This document shows positions 24,877 through 37,877 of a stretch of DNA of 64,000 nucleotides, in pieces (position 1 is the stretch's first letter; the number at the start of each line of letters is the position of its first letter). A program made the translations under genes and the position numbers. The notes beneath the pieces were generated by a model. The model was given only the letters and a program-made list of their open reading frames with translations. It did no database searches and was not told the DNA's origin. The stretch comes from Neospora caninum Liverpool. Its lineage: Eukaryota > Apicomplexa > Conoidasida > Eucoccidiorida > Sarcocystidae. Location: positions 3,901,101 through 3,965,100 of the forward strand of contig NC_018396.1 in assembly GCF_000208865.1 (NCBI RefSeq). The letters run 5' to 3'.

Positions 24877-27800
24877 GATTGCGATCGACTTCTTTGCCCT
24901 GCACTACGGGAACGTCTGAACACGTGGAGGAGAGAAAATCACACATAAAAACCTCCTCCCGCCTTCCAATGTCTCTCCAAGCTGAAGACGATCGTTAGCC
25001 GTCACTATGAGTGATATATCAATGCGCCGCTGAAGAAAAGAAGGGTAGAGTCTTCGTTAACCAGAGTGCTGCCCGCCGCCGCGCCTAAGGTGACCCGGTC
25101 ATCCACAAACTAAGTTGCTGGTTGCTCATTTCGAGAAGAGGCAAGCACAGATATTTCGACAACTGAAAGAAAAGAAAAATTCACTTATTGGAAAACGGAT
25201 TGTTAGCTGTGCCAAAGAAGTGTCAGGAAGCAGTGGAACAAGCCATACCTCTTGCGCCGCACGAGTCCGCACAAAGACGCCGAGCCTGAGTGTCCTGCGC
25301 CTTCCCTCACGGTTGAAATTCAAATACCTTCAGGAGCCGTACCCATGAAAAAAGCGACTTCTGCATGTCTTACTGACGGAAACTCTTTCGTTTCTGTTCG
25401 TCAAGCATATCTTGCATATGTTTTCAAGCCTGAGCTTGCTGGGCAACGGGTGCCAATGCGATTCATGCTGGCCTGGCATGCGGTTGTACAAACGTGCGTC
25501 GCAGCCGTGCCATCCAGCTCAGCGGTATGAGTTGCATGCAAGCTGTCAAACTACGAGAGAAAGTGACATCCGCATCTCAGAGAAGTTGTTGAGGAAAAAA
25601 GCGCGTCTATCCTGATAAGAGGAGTGCTTGAAGCGCAAGAGGCAACTTTTTGATGTGCTGATAGAGCTAACGCTGTGTTAATTTCGAGGTGACAGGTGCT
25701 GCAGCTGATGAACGTTCCGGTGTCGCCACCTCCAGACACGACGGCCGATTATCCCTGCCGAGGCCCCCCAGCTCATTCTCAACTGTTTTGTCCAGCCTTC
25801 GTGCGCTGGACGGTAATAGCATGCTGTCTCGGCTTTAGTCGAGCTCCGTTGATTACGCTTTCCCGAATGCCAGTCACACGCAGCAGGTCCAAGAGTATCG
25901 ATATACAAGCAGCGGCTACAAGAAGGAGTCGCCTGGCTTTCGCTGGCAGATCAGAATCGTTTTTGGTGGGGACGCGTTCCCAGTCTTCCGCAGAAAAGCT
26001 GTAGGGGGTGCTGGGGTCTTGCAACTTTTGCATGAAATGGGCGATCGAGCAGAATGTGGAACAGACTCTCTCGGTGTAGCTCTTCAGGAGGAAGCGGCAG
26101 CGCGATGTCTGACACTATCTTGGGAAGCTGTCGAGATAGGCTCACTCTGCTAGACTCTCCTGCTGCCCATGGCCGCGTTTTTTCCCTCAAGCCAGCGTTC
26201 GTCACAGGTGGTTGCTGGGAATCCTACAGAAGACCAGAATCTTTTTCGGAGAGCTACATGTGGCGTAATATCGTAAAAAAGCCTTTTCCGGTTATGAGAG
26301 GCAGGTTACAGCTTTTCTGAATACTCCGGTGCTAGAACTAGCAAGCAGGGTGCGATGTAGAGGTGGTCCAGTGGCCTTTATGCTTTCCCACGTCGCAGGG
26401 TGTGCGAAAAGAACTTCGAGGCCACAAAAATAGGGGCCCCCGTTTTTGTGGATATACCAATCAGACAGCAGAGCACGGAGAGAGAAAACAGTAGCTCGCC
26501 GTCAGTTCCACAACAGTTTCTCGTAAAGAATTTATCGATTGCTGATCCCAGAAAAAGTTCATGTACATCATTAGTTACTCACGCTACCACTCACCCCCTA
26601 GCCCTGATGTAGCAGGTGTGCCTAATATAGCAACGCTCCACGCCCCGTGAGTTTCACGACTACGATTCGATCACATGCGCTGGTCCCGTCGGACCTTGGA
26701 TGTACAGGGATCTCCACGTAGCGTCGTTCTGTGGTATTCGTCGTCTCCTGCGCGTCCCTAGGCGCTTATGCGTCTTCCAATAGCGGTCTACAGTCCCGCG
26801 TATCGCTGCCGCAAGCACTGTTCACTGCGGTAGCTAGTCGACATACATATCGCACGTCTACGTACTGGAATAATGGGTGCGGTAATAGGTGCATTTTTAT
26901 CTGATAGGCAACGAGCCTCTCGGAGAGGTAGTTTGAGGAGTGTGCCTCGCGCACCGCCTAGTAGAGAACTGTGTGGGCACTTCGTGAGAGGAGAGAGGGA
27001 GCGATTTCTAATCGCCATCCGGTTACATCGCGCCCGTGTCAGCCACTCTGGACAACAGATGCGCTAAGAGCAGCATACTGTAATTGTGGAAAGCATCAAA
27101 AGGATTCATCTGGGCCATCGAAAAGGTTGGCGCTCCGGAACTGGGTTATCACATGCGTCATCCGCCGCCGCTGTGATGTCTACCCGTCCTAACCTGCTTT
27201 AAAAGACTGCGACAAAATCTGGAGCTGATCAAGGAGTAAAACATGAACGTCTGGTGATGCTGACAGTCCTCGGTTCTGGCGGCTTGTGGTTTGCCTAGGA
27301 CATACTGACCTAAGAAGCTCGACCTCCCGCTCGGGTGGTGGGGCATTTCCACATCTTAGTGCCGAACGATAGGCAAAATTTTCGGTCGGGGGTTGTCGAC
27401 ATCGCACTGAAACCGTCCTACTAAGTTGCACAGAGCCTCACCCGCTGTCGGGGAGCACCCCCTCGCCAGATTCTCTTTTCCTGGGTCGATGGGGCTAAGG
27501 TTGTCCCCGACTCAACTTTTCTTCACACTCCACCGAGACCCATCGAAGGAAATTGACACTCAGGCTAAAAACGGGGAGTGCTTGCGAGGCAGACACCAAA
27601 GCATGAATAACCCTGACATACCCGTTGAAAAGCTCCCATATCATTTTCGAATACTGACCCCATCAACAGCACTATCGTGGTCGGGCCTTCCGAGTTGGAC
27701 CATCCCATCCCGTGGTTTTCCAACATTGGAACGCAGTTTTCATCAGGAGGAGCATTTTTGTAACAATTTGAACACATCTATGCGTAACGTCCTTAGAAAT

Positions 27801-28323
27801 ATGTGTAGCGGCTGTTCCTGCAACATCGTTTATCGAGAGATTACGATGAACGACTAAATCGGCACGTATTAAAACTTGACTAATGTCTATGTATAGCTGC
27901 ATAAGGAGGAACTTTTTTCGTCAGTTGTGACTAATTGCGTTAGATTAAAAAAGCCACTTCCTTTGGGGAGCCGGCCCTTAGTCTGCTCTACCTATCATGT
28001 ACGAGAGAAATCGTGCAAGTGCTTAAGAGATGAACAGGAACGAATGCCTACCATCTGCCGCTGCAACCCAAGAAAAGGATCATTGATAATTGACTACAAA
28101 GTCAGGTTCAAACAATTTTCCGCGGAGGCGGATCATAAGCGACTGCACAAACGACGGGCGAGTCACCAGCCCCATCCCATACAACAGGTGCGACCAGAAA
28201 AGCAAGCGCCTACGCAAGCACGCTCTGTGCACCATCGATTACGAAATTTCAACCGCGATAGAAACAACCAAGCAGATTGCAAGCCGACGCACGCTCCACA
28301 CCAAGACACTTGACACCAACAAA
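24877..28323. other. Poorly coding stretch with scattered short frames
   Basis: It is bounded by the start of the Cys-rich gene and the end of the tandem-repeat gene. Apart from the candidate exon at 25779-26117, only short overlapping frames are present (for example 27426-27857 plus, 143 codons, Ser/Arg/His mixed, no motif). No RNA gene or mobile element is recognised. Confidence 0.35.
25779..26117 (-). CDS. Possible exon of a small gene, unknown product
   Basis: A minus frame opens at a GTGTCAG acceptor-like site near 26117 and stays open to a stop at 25779. It encodes a basic, Cys-containing start (RCRFLLKSYTERVC), a polar middle (FSAEDWERVPTKNDSDLPAK) and a hydrophobic stretch that could be a membrane segment (RRLLLVAAACISILLDLL). 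No upstream partner exon was identified and no family is recognised. It is listed because its composition is more protein-like than the surrounding frames. Confidence 0.25.
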
Positions 28324-31300
28324 CTAGCCACGTAGGCCCCGCACCGGCGCCTTACCGCTAGACTCTAAACCAGTCAACAGCAGGAGCGCAATCGGCAAAA
28401 CCGTTTCCAGCTTTGTGCCACCAAGGAGAGGAAGAAACTTAAGGAGAGGCAACAGATCACCTCCTGGGATCTTCTTCAACATATCCAAAACCTTCGGCGC
28501 CACGAGCGCCAAGAGCAACAACTTCTTCATGTTGTCGTCTGCCAATCCTTTGCCGCCAGTAGGCTTCAACAGCAAGGCCTTTGCTGCAAATGCCAACAAG
28601 AGCTTCGGCTTCTTGTCCAACAACATCTTTGCAACTGGAGCCGCCAACTTGAGCGGAACCAGAACAAACTTGAAGAAAGCCTTGGTCATCTCCACACACG
28701 CAATCTTTGATGATACAATACTCTCCAGCTCCATCACCAAACCCAAAAGGGCCTTCAAATGAGCCTCGTCGAAATCAACTGTGTCTGGCGAAACCAGGCC
28801 GTCGACGTTCATAGCCTCTCTCGCTCTCTCCATCATCCTTGCGACGTCGCTGACGAGCCCAGCAGGAACCAACACCGCGTCGACGAATGCAGCTGCAGAG
28901 TCCCCACTCTCCGAGTCCGCACTCGTCCACGCTCCGATGTCCCTCGCCATCGCGACCACCTCCGTTCTCGCCTCCATTCCGTGCCTCAACTCGTTCGCAG
29001 CTTCATCCGCGTCCGCACCAATCTGTTCTTCGACACCAGCTGCCCAGGACTCCACCAGATAATCCACCGTCGACATTTCGTTGCCACTCACTCCAGCCGA
29101 CGTTGCCTCCACGGCGAACGTTCCTGGAAACAACTTCTCGCTCAAGACTGCCTTAAGTAACCCGGCTGCGTCAGCAGCATCCAATGCAGTCATTGCGAGG
29201 AGCGCAATCGGCAAAACCGTTTCCAGCTTTGTGCCACCAAGGAGAGGAAGAAACTTAAGGAGAGGCAACAGATCACCTCCTGGGATCTTCTTCAACATAT
29301 CCAAAGCCTTCGGCGCCACGAGCGCCAAGAGCAACAACTTCTTCATGTTGTCGTCTGCCAATCCTTTGCCGCCAGTAGGCTTCAACAGCAAGGCCTTTGC
29401 TGCAAATGCCAACAAGAGCTTCGGCTTCTTGTCCAACAACATCTTTGCAACTGGAGCCGCCAACTTGAGCGGAACCAGAACAAACTTGAAGAAAGCCTTG
29501 GTCATCTCCACACACGCAATCTTTGATGATACAATACTCTCCAGCTCCATCACCAAACCCAAAAGGGCCTTCAAATGAGCCTCGTCGAAATCAACTGTGT
29601 CTGGCGAAACCAGGCCGTCGACGTTCATAGCCTCTCTCGCTCTCTCCATCATCCTTGCGACGTCGCTGACGAGCCCAGCAGGAACCAACACCGCGTCGAC
29701 GAATGCAGCTGCAGAGTCCCCACTCTCCGAGTCCGCACTCGTCCACGCTCCGATGTCCCTCGCCATCGCGACCACCTCCGTTCTCGCCTCCATTCCGCGC
29801 CTCAACTCGTTCGCAGCTTCATCCGCGTCCGCACCAATCTGTTCTTCGACACCAGCTGCCCAGGACTCCACCAGATAATCCACCGTCGACACTTCGTTGC
29901 CACTCACTCCAGCCGACGTTGCCTCCACGGCGAACGTTCCTGGAAACAACTTCTCGCTCAAGACTGCCTTAAGTAACCCGGCTGCGTCAGCAGCATCCAA
30001 TGCAGTCATTGCGAGGAGCGCAATCGGCAAAACCGTTTCCAGCTTTGTGCCACCAAGGAGAGGAAGAAACTTAAGGAGAGGCAACAGATCACCTCCTGGG
30101 ATCTTCTTCAACATATCCAAAGCCTTCGGCGCCACGAGCGCCAAGAGCAACAACTTCTTCATGTTGTCGTCTGCCAATCCTTTGCCCCCAGTAGGCTTCA
30201 ACAGCAAGGCCTTTGCTGCAAATGCCAACAAGAGCTTCGGCTTCTTGTCCAACAACATCTTTGAAACTGGAGCTGCCAACTTGAGCGGAACCAGAACAAA
30301 CTTGAAGAAAGCCTTGGTCATCTCCACACACGCAATCTTTGATGATACAATACTCTCCAGCTCCATCACCAAACCCAAAAGGGCCTTCAAATGAGCCTCG
30401 TCGAAATCAACTGTGTCTGGCGAAACCAGGCCGTCGACGTTCATAGCCTCTCTCGCTCTCTCCATCATCCTTGCGACGTCGCTGACGAGCCCAGCAGGAA
30501 CCAACACCGCGTCGACGAATGCAGCTGCAGAGTCCCCACTCTCCGAGTCCGCACTCGTCCACGCTCCGATGTCCCTCGCCATCGCGACCACCTCCGTTCT
30601 CGCCTCCATTCCGCGCCTCAACTCGTTCGCAGCTTCATCCGCGTCCGCACCAATCTGTTCTTCGACACCAGCTGCCCAGGACTCCACCAGATAATCCACC
30701 GTCGACATTTCGTTGCCACTCACTCCAGCCGACGTTGCCTCCACGGCGAACGTTCCTGGAAACAACTTCTCGCTCAAGACTGCCTTAAGTAACCCTGCTG
30801 CGTCAGCAGCATCCAATGCAGTCATTGCGAGGAGCGCAATCGGCAAAACCGTTTCCAGCTTTGTGCCACCAAGGAGAGGAAGAAACTTAAGGAGAGGCAA
30901 CAGATCACCTCCTGGGATCTTCTTCAACATATCCAAAGCCTTCGGCGCCACGAGCGCCAAGAGCAACAACTTCTTCATGTTGTCGTCTGCCAATCCTTTG
31001 CCCCCAGTAGGCTTCAACAGCAAGGCCTTTGCTGCAAATGCCAACAAGAGCTTCGGCTTCTTGTCCAACAACATCTTTGCAACTGGAGCCGCCAACTTGA
31101 GCGGAACCAGAACAAACTTGAAGAAAGCCTTGGTCATCTCCACACACGCAATCTTTGATGATACAATACTCTCCAGCTCCATCACCAAACCCAAAAGGGC
31201 CTTCAAATGAGCCTCGTCGAAATCAACTGTGTCTGGCGAAACCAGGCCGTCGACGTTCATAGCCTCTCTCGCTCTCTCCATCATCCTTGCGACGTCGCTG

Positions 31301-32158
31301 ACGAGCCCAGCAGGAACCAACACCGCGTCGACGAATGCAGCTGCAGAGTCCCCACTCTCCGAGTCCGCACTCGTCCACGCTCCGATGTCCCTCGCCATCG
31401 CGACCACCTCCGTTCTCGCCTCCATTCCGCGCCTCAACTCGTTCGCAGCTTCATCCGTGTCCGCACCATGCTCTTCGAGCATCACCGGTAGGTGTGGGCT
31501 GTTTGCGGTGTCATGGTGCGTGGCGGAGGCATTTTGTGTGGTGGGCTTATCCACGGACCCTTGTGTCGTGAGCTGCCGGCGAAGGACCGTTGGATTTGTT
31601 GGGCGGCTCTGTTGTTGGAGGCGGGTAAAATCTGAGGGGCACAGTGACAAGATACAGATTGTTGGTACGCGCTACTTTTGTGGAAATGAGAAGTTCTGCC
31701 TTACCTGGTGTGTAGCCCAGTCTGGGTTGGGTCTCTGGTAGCTTCGATGTTTCTGTTGTATGTAGGTGACGCAGCGATGCGGCGACCTTCCTGACCATCG
31801 CTTCATACGAAAGGTCCCTATTTCCTGATCCAAATGAATTTGATTTGTCAATGTCCTCGTGAAGAACACTGACGATCCTGTTGTGTGATGCCCGCAGGGA
31901 TGCCTCTAACGGATCGTCGAAGTCACCATTCAGACTCTGCAGCCTCGAGGGTGAGCCACGGTCTTGGTCAACAAGAGCGCCCACTGCAGACGAAACCAAG
32001 TCACTGTTGAAAAACTGTGGTTTCAACTGCTCTTCTTCCGATACAAACATCCTAGCAGATTTAACGCCGAATGGCCGGTACGAAATGAAACCGGCCACTC
32101 CGAGTAAAAAGACATACTGAAATATAATATTCCGACAGATTGCAGTCATTGTGTTCAA
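28324..32158 (-). CDS. Secreted protein of four near-identical 272-residue repeats
   Basis: Exon 1 (32158-31705) and exon 2 (31631-28324) join in phase 1 across a 73-bp intron (GTAAGG...CCTCAG) and give 1,253 residues. The first ~35 residues contain a signal peptide (NIIFQYVFLLGVAGFISY). After ~200 residues of leader and linker come four tandem copies of a 272-residue module. Each has an acidic/Ala-rich helical half (ADEAANELRRGMEARTEVVA), then KIACVEMTKAFFKFVLVPLK, then a very Leu/Lys-rich half (KKLLLLALVAPKALDMLKKI, LLPLLKFLPLLGG). The last copy is cut short and ends in a divergent tail. The Leu/Lys-rich parts look like amphipathic or membrane-associating helices. The leader implies export. 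Function and family are not recognised. Apart from the tail, the copies differ by only a few bases, so copy number in the assembly should be treated with care. Confidence 0.8.
28370..31480. repeat. 816-bp tandem repeat, about 3.8 copies
   Basis: Identical landmarks recur every 816 bp: ATGAGCCTCGTCGAAATC at 28759, 29575, 30391 and 31207 (plus strand). Copies differ by isolated single-base changes only (for example CGC/CAC changing Arg to His, Ala/Glu in one copy, ATG/GTG before STVDYL). 816 is divisible by three, so unit gain or loss keeps the reading frame. The leftmost copy is truncated, where the gene's 3' end begins. Confidence 0.97.
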
Positions 32159-35100
32159 TGTTTCTGGCTGCGATTACTACAAATATTGGGATGCAGAGAA
32201 ACAAACGAGATGAAAGAATGAAATGGCATCTTCAGACAGAATTTGGATGCCTCTGGGCTCATGGAGCACCGCAAACGCTCGAGGAGGGCGACGAGCATCG
32301 ACGAGTGGTCCGTCGATTGTACCTTTTTTGTGTTCCAAATTAAAAGCCTACGCTAGCGATGATGATCAACGACGTATTGTTATGGAGGACATTTTTTTCG
32401 TGAGTGCATTCACCGTTACGACGAACAGTTTCCTGAGAGAATAGTAATGAGATCCATTGAGGTCTTTGGCTGCCAGTTGTTGTTCTGACATCAGGAGACC
32501 GCCGCCACTTGGGCAACTCAACTGAAGTTTTGATACCCGCGAGGCCCGTACACAGGAGTGGTGTGTGTGCTCGGAAAGTTTACAACGGGTTTCCGACAAA
32601 TAGTAGGTGGACCCTGCAGCCTCGAGGCTACACTACGGAGAATCTGTTGAGTGGCCCGCGATTATACTGGCGTCTATTATGGGCAGGGCTACTAAAATGG
32701 AACTATGAAGGCGGTCTGCTTGTCTGTCGACACGCTGTGATCGATACTGCCAACTCAGTGAAGCTAGGGAAGACAGTATGCACGCTATTACAAGTGAGAG
32801 GACAGCCCTTGCTCATTTCAACAGACCCATACACTGCAGACGACAAATCGAAAGCTAGGGGTCTGTCGCCTGGACGAATTGATTTCTGTCATCGAGAAGA
32901 ATTCTTTCATGGCCTTGTGTCGCGCCAGCAGTGATAGTGTATCGGGCGGTGCCAGAAGGAGGAGGCCACTGAGAGCGCGGGTTCTGTCCGGTGTCATCTT
33001 GATTTCGGTGAAGTGGGTGGCTTTCGAACTCCTGTTTCTAGTGTTCAATCTGTCGATAGTAGACAGCGATAAATGCTACCAGTAACAAGAACGAACCAGT
33101 TGTATGCAATCAGCTACAACATCAGGTGTCAGTCAGCACGACCCACTGTAGCGATGGTGAGTCGAGTACAGAGACGGGGCAACTCATGACTCGCAATGAC
33201 GACCAGATATTCCCGAAAAGTCGTGTTGATTTTTATGCTTTCTTCTCGGAATCATTCCTTCACTTTTTGAGAGAACAGGCGACCCGTGTATTACCGACGT
33301 CTGTGGTGAGTGTGAAGCAACGGATCAGTTCGGCGCAAGTTTCGCGCCGCAAAGTCATGGAGAACGCATAAAACTGCGAGCTCAACTCAACGGAAGCCGT
33401 AAATTTTTTTGTCGGCAAGTTGTATAGACTGTTCTCTAATGCTTTTGAGGGACAGCATTAAATTTTTACAATCCAACTCCGAACAGACAAGTTGCCTTCC
33501 TGCCAGCTCAATACCGGTTGTTGTTTTGACAGTGAATTCGGCTGTGTCTCGGGAGATCTGTCAGACAAGCTGCTGCACTCCAAAGTCACCAACCAGCAGA
33601 AATTTGCACCCGTCGATTGTGGTCCTTTTTTTGACTGTTTATCGCTAGACAACAGCGAAAGGCATCTCAATAAGGGGTAGTCTCGCGGAAGTTTGCCTCC
33701 CAGTTGTGATGATAACGGACAATACAAGCCAAGGGTTTGCACGCGCTTCCGGTCGCATGTGACATCGCTGTGTACCTAAGAACAGAGGGACGTCCCAGTT
33801 GTTTGACCTTGGCTGTGCGTTCCTACAACTTTTCGTTACTGGAGTTTAGGGAGGATTGAGGCTAGATCCCAAGGTCAAATGGGCCGCGAGCATGGGGTGC
33901 ACTGGCAGCAAGAAAGCATCCAGAGCACCTGCAGGCTGCGAAGGCCAAATCAAGCGAAGAAAAATGAAAGAAAGTGTTCCATCTTACCCCAGGGTGAGAA
34001 CCGGAGGGAGTCTCATGATCCATTATAGTAGGAATGTGTCACATGGACACGTCAGCAGAAACGTCCGGCGATATTGCCAGACAACTGTCATTCACTGATA
34101 TTATCGTTGAAGTCATCGTGTTGCTTCGCAGCATATGGGAGAGGGTACTGGGAAATCGGATCTCGCCCATCGTGATGTGTCTTGTCGGCACAGCTGGATG
34201 GTAAATGACTAGATTTCTTCAAACTGTATCTCTCGCTCCCATGCATTGTTACGCTTTGCACATTTACTGCATTAGTGTCGTATCTAAACAAGCCGTTGTG
34301 AGGGGGCTACATTTGGCAGTGCATAGCATTATCTGCGTGCAGGTGGCCAAGGATGCTGTCCGGCAAGCGCGTCCCACCCGTTTTTTCAATGTCACACAAA
34401 CCTCTGTTGTGTAAGTGAAGGGAAAACTGTCCAGTTCCACCCATTTGTTTTGTGGTTATATGTATGCGGCCTCCGCAGTGTATTCAACCAGACGGAAGAG
34501 GCAGCGACGCATATGTGCGGCTTTCTTTCACGCTGTGAGAAGCTCAGATGTGAACCAGTCATAAAGTTGTCCAGAGGTGATCAGCGGCAAAACCGATACG
34601 GTGTCAATGTACGAAGGCACGGAGCCGTTCGGCTGCGCAGTTGATGTCTTCTCTCTACGAGTGTGAACACGAAGTGCCCTGGTATCCTCCAGCTACGCTG
34701 CGTCTGCCCGTAAATTGTTCCTTCTTCGAGGAAGCACAAGTGAGCCTGTTATTTCTACTCCGGCGAAAGCTTCCTGGCACAGTGCCAGAAAATGCTCCTA
34801 ATTTGCTTCTGTGACAACTCTGTTGCATGGCCTCATGCAGGGCAACCATCGCAGTTGACAGAAAATCCATCATACGAGCATACATGGAACCAGATGGAGG
34901 AGACGCCCCGACACAGGGAATTGAAGTAGAGTGCGAAGCTGACGTTGATCATTATGTGTTGTACGACAATCTGGAACCAGGTTTGTCATCAGTTGTTTTT
35001 GGTGTATGAAGTCGCTGTCTTTTCCCCCAGTTCCTGGCTAACAGTCAGCTCTGGCTGAACATCTCCCTCGTTTTCAGTGGTAGCTCACAGCTAGGGTTAG

Positions 35101-37877
35101 GTGCGAGTTGACACGGTTCCGGGGTGTCTTAGGTGACTTCAACAGCGCCACCGTCTTCAGTTGGCGGATGACCGTGATACACAAACTTTTCAGCATTTTG
35201 ACGTAGTTGTGTCTTGATAGTTACCGACTTCTCTGTTAAAATACAGCATGAGTTAGCATTGGTGACGGTGAAACAAGGACTGTATTCCTACTAATCCTCA
35301 ACTATGAATATCCACTCTCTATCTCCCTGGATGAATTATGGCTGTTGTGGGAACATGTTCACGGGCATAGTCCTGTCGTGTTCTACGGCTTCTCACAGAG
35401 TTCATACTTATTCCCTCTGGCGTACCCTGAGACGACGTCCCATGCGCTACGGTATGCAGCCATTGTCATTCTGCATTTGTGGCACGCAGGGACGCTCTAT
35501 CGGTTGAAGTTGTTCTACGTTGCCCCAGAGAGTCGCCACTTAGGCAACATGCTGACTGCAATGCTACAAGGCACCCCTACACACTCCAAGGATACTGACG
35601 CCATGCAGGGTACAGCCCTTGGAGTGAGACGCAGCTGGACAGCGAGGGTGCACCAGAGCGACGTCTCTGGGAGACGGAAGACGATTCAAGGCGTGGAGGT
35701 ATATCCTGGAATGAAGCATGTTGCAATGCTCCCAAATTATGCACACAAAGCAGAAGTGCGCACGCTCCGTGCGGAAAGGGCGTCCTACCACTTGGTCAAT
35801 CAACCTCCCTCGAGTTTCTGGCAATATATCTAGGAGTCAAACGCGACAACGAGAGTCACAGGGAAGAAGCAGAAACTCTTTGAGAGAGGGGGACGAGTTT
35901 CAAGGTTGCCAGGCAGGGTGGCGTTGCCGCGCAATCCCTGAAGTGAGCCAGAACACCTCTTTGACTTGATGTAGCTGCACGTCACGACACAGATGATACA
36001 CTGCTTCTCACGCTTTCTTACTTGCCACCGCAAGCTTATTTTTTAACGGGAAACACCTGTAGTTAGCTGTGTTCAAAAACAATTATGGTGCCTTTACATT
36101 GTTGATCAGCGGTGTGAGCTGGAGCCTGGGCCTCCAGTGGTTATACCATCTTTGTGGTGCCCACAGGGTTATTAGCAGTCACTGATATAGAAGCACGTTG
36201 CAAAGACGCGAGGATCGTGCAGGTGATCCATTAAAGATTTCTCGAGGAGGAATTATTTTTCACAAGTTTTTTGGGACCTTTGTTCTGTAGCTTACTTAAG
36301 GGTGGAGCGTGACAGGAACTGCGTTTGATTTCAACATGCTAATGAAACTATCCTGCAGAATAGAGAAACGAGAGTGGGTTTCGAGCCAGACGGGAAGGGT
36401 ACAATGTAGTGGTGAAGTTAAAGCCGCTGGCGGGAAATCCGTGGTCAACCGAAAGGCACCTTCTGTGGAAAAGGTTTCTTTGGTTCCAGGGGAGATTCAT
36501 TTTAGAAAGGCCGGATACCGCAGACGAGAAATTTCGTTCATGGCGTGGAAAAGTACTAAATACTTGTGTGTGTCTCTGGCAGCAGGTGGTAGAAAACAGG
36601 ATCTGCCACTAGACATAACTACCGCTGAAAATATTTGTTGGAAGAGGAAGCAATAGGTACACCGCAACCACAGTGCTTTCCGGAAAATTCGTGGCCATCG
36701 ACCGGTTTGTGGTGACCGCAAACTAGTCGGGCGCAAAATTCAATAGTTGTACGTGTTCAAGCTGAGTGCTGTCCCTGGGCAGAGATACGTTTTGTCTGGC
36801 ATTGAGCATAATCAACAATGAGGTGGCTTCCAGCGCGTTGGAAGCCGGTACAGCGCAGCTTTGTGCTCGTGAGGGGTGGGCGATTGTCAAAGCAACTAAA
36901 TTCAGATCATGTCCCTCCTCTTTGGATGGGAGCATGTGTGACTGGTATTTGACTGGCTCAGTGTGGAATCAAGACAGCTTTACAAACATTTGCAAACCCT
37001 ACCGTGGAGTGTCTATCACACGTGGGGTAGTAGAGACCACCGTTGTCAGGATCATGCCGCCTGCAAACCGAGCTGCAGACTGCACACTGCTTCTGCCCAT
37101 GCCTGGATACTATATGGAACATGACAGGTGTAACAGCTTACTTTGAAGCAGCCGAAGCGCATTCCGATAGCGTTCACTGACCGAGAAGAAAAGTAAAGGG
37201 CGACAGCACCACACCCAGAGATTTCAGAATTTCCTATGTTGGTAGCAGTTTCGACCACTTGTACTTCAGTGGATCATGTGACCTCGCGAACGGGGACGAA
37301 GACGATGGCAGTGGGCACGTTGCCATTGCAAGCCCGTGCTTCTTGCCGAAGCCGCTGGGAACAAGGGCGACTTCGCCGCCTGATAGTCTGACAGGCTGCC
37401 TTCGATGATGCAGTTGGTCCGCTCTATTTGAATAGTCTGTCTAGAAGAGCGTGCTCGTTGAGCCACATAGCGATGCCTCCGGTAATGTACTTTTTACAAC
37501 ACTGCACTGTACAGGCCTAAGAAAAACAAATGCTTGAGACGGGACCCGACCACCATTATCAACACCACGAGTTTAACCTCTGATCCCAGGAACTTCCAGG
37601 CACAAGATGGAACTATCGCAAAGCCAAACATCGGTGAGAGAGAAGCAGACTGTTTAGCCACACCATCCCAACAGGGGAATAATGGGAATAAAAATACACC
37701 CGTAAGACCTGCACAGTTTCCCCTCGGCTCCGGAAAAGTTCAGGGGTCCTCAACAACTCGAAGTCACCGCTTACACCGCCTCCCTCTCCCTGGAAGCAGA
37801 CTGCGTCATATGGTCTCGCTGCTTGTACCGTCCCATCGGTTGTGAACGCACCCTGAGAGCACTGTCATCTACGTACC
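32159..37877. other. Unresolved stretch with candidate exons
   Basis: It lies between the start of the tandem-repeat gene and the end of SHMT. Several plus-strand pieces look like exons but could not be linked in phase. They are ATG at 34645 to a GTGAGC donor at ~34740 (starts MSSLYECEHEVPWYPPAT); ~34827-34979 (IEVECEADVDHYVLYDNLEP, then GTTTGT); ~35310-35833 (162-codon frame); and 36309-37146 (two frames of ~120 codons). A small gene for a basic protein with one hydrophobic segment at 32909-33085 (plus) is also possible. No family is recognised in any of them. Confidence 0.3.
34645..34740 (+). CDS. Possible first coding exon of an unidentified plus-strand gene
   Basis: An ATG opens a 32-codon frame of protein-like composition, rich in Pro, Glu, Cys and aromatic residues (MSSLYECEHEVPWYPPAT and VNCSFFEEAQ), and ends exactly at a good donor CAA|GTGAGC. 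The next nearby exon-like block (34851-34979) needs a different phase, so the chain is not proven. The small-exon style matches the EFCAB10-like gene further right. Confidence 0.28.

Noticed and set aside
28415..31741. Regularly spaced plus-strand frames of 133-170 codons in the tandem repeats
   Set aside because: They repeat every 816 bp simply because the DNA repeats. The signal-peptide leader, splice junction and long frame are all on the minus strand.
35088..35103. Telomere-like GGGTTAGG
   Set aside because: It is a single short occurrence with no tandem array.
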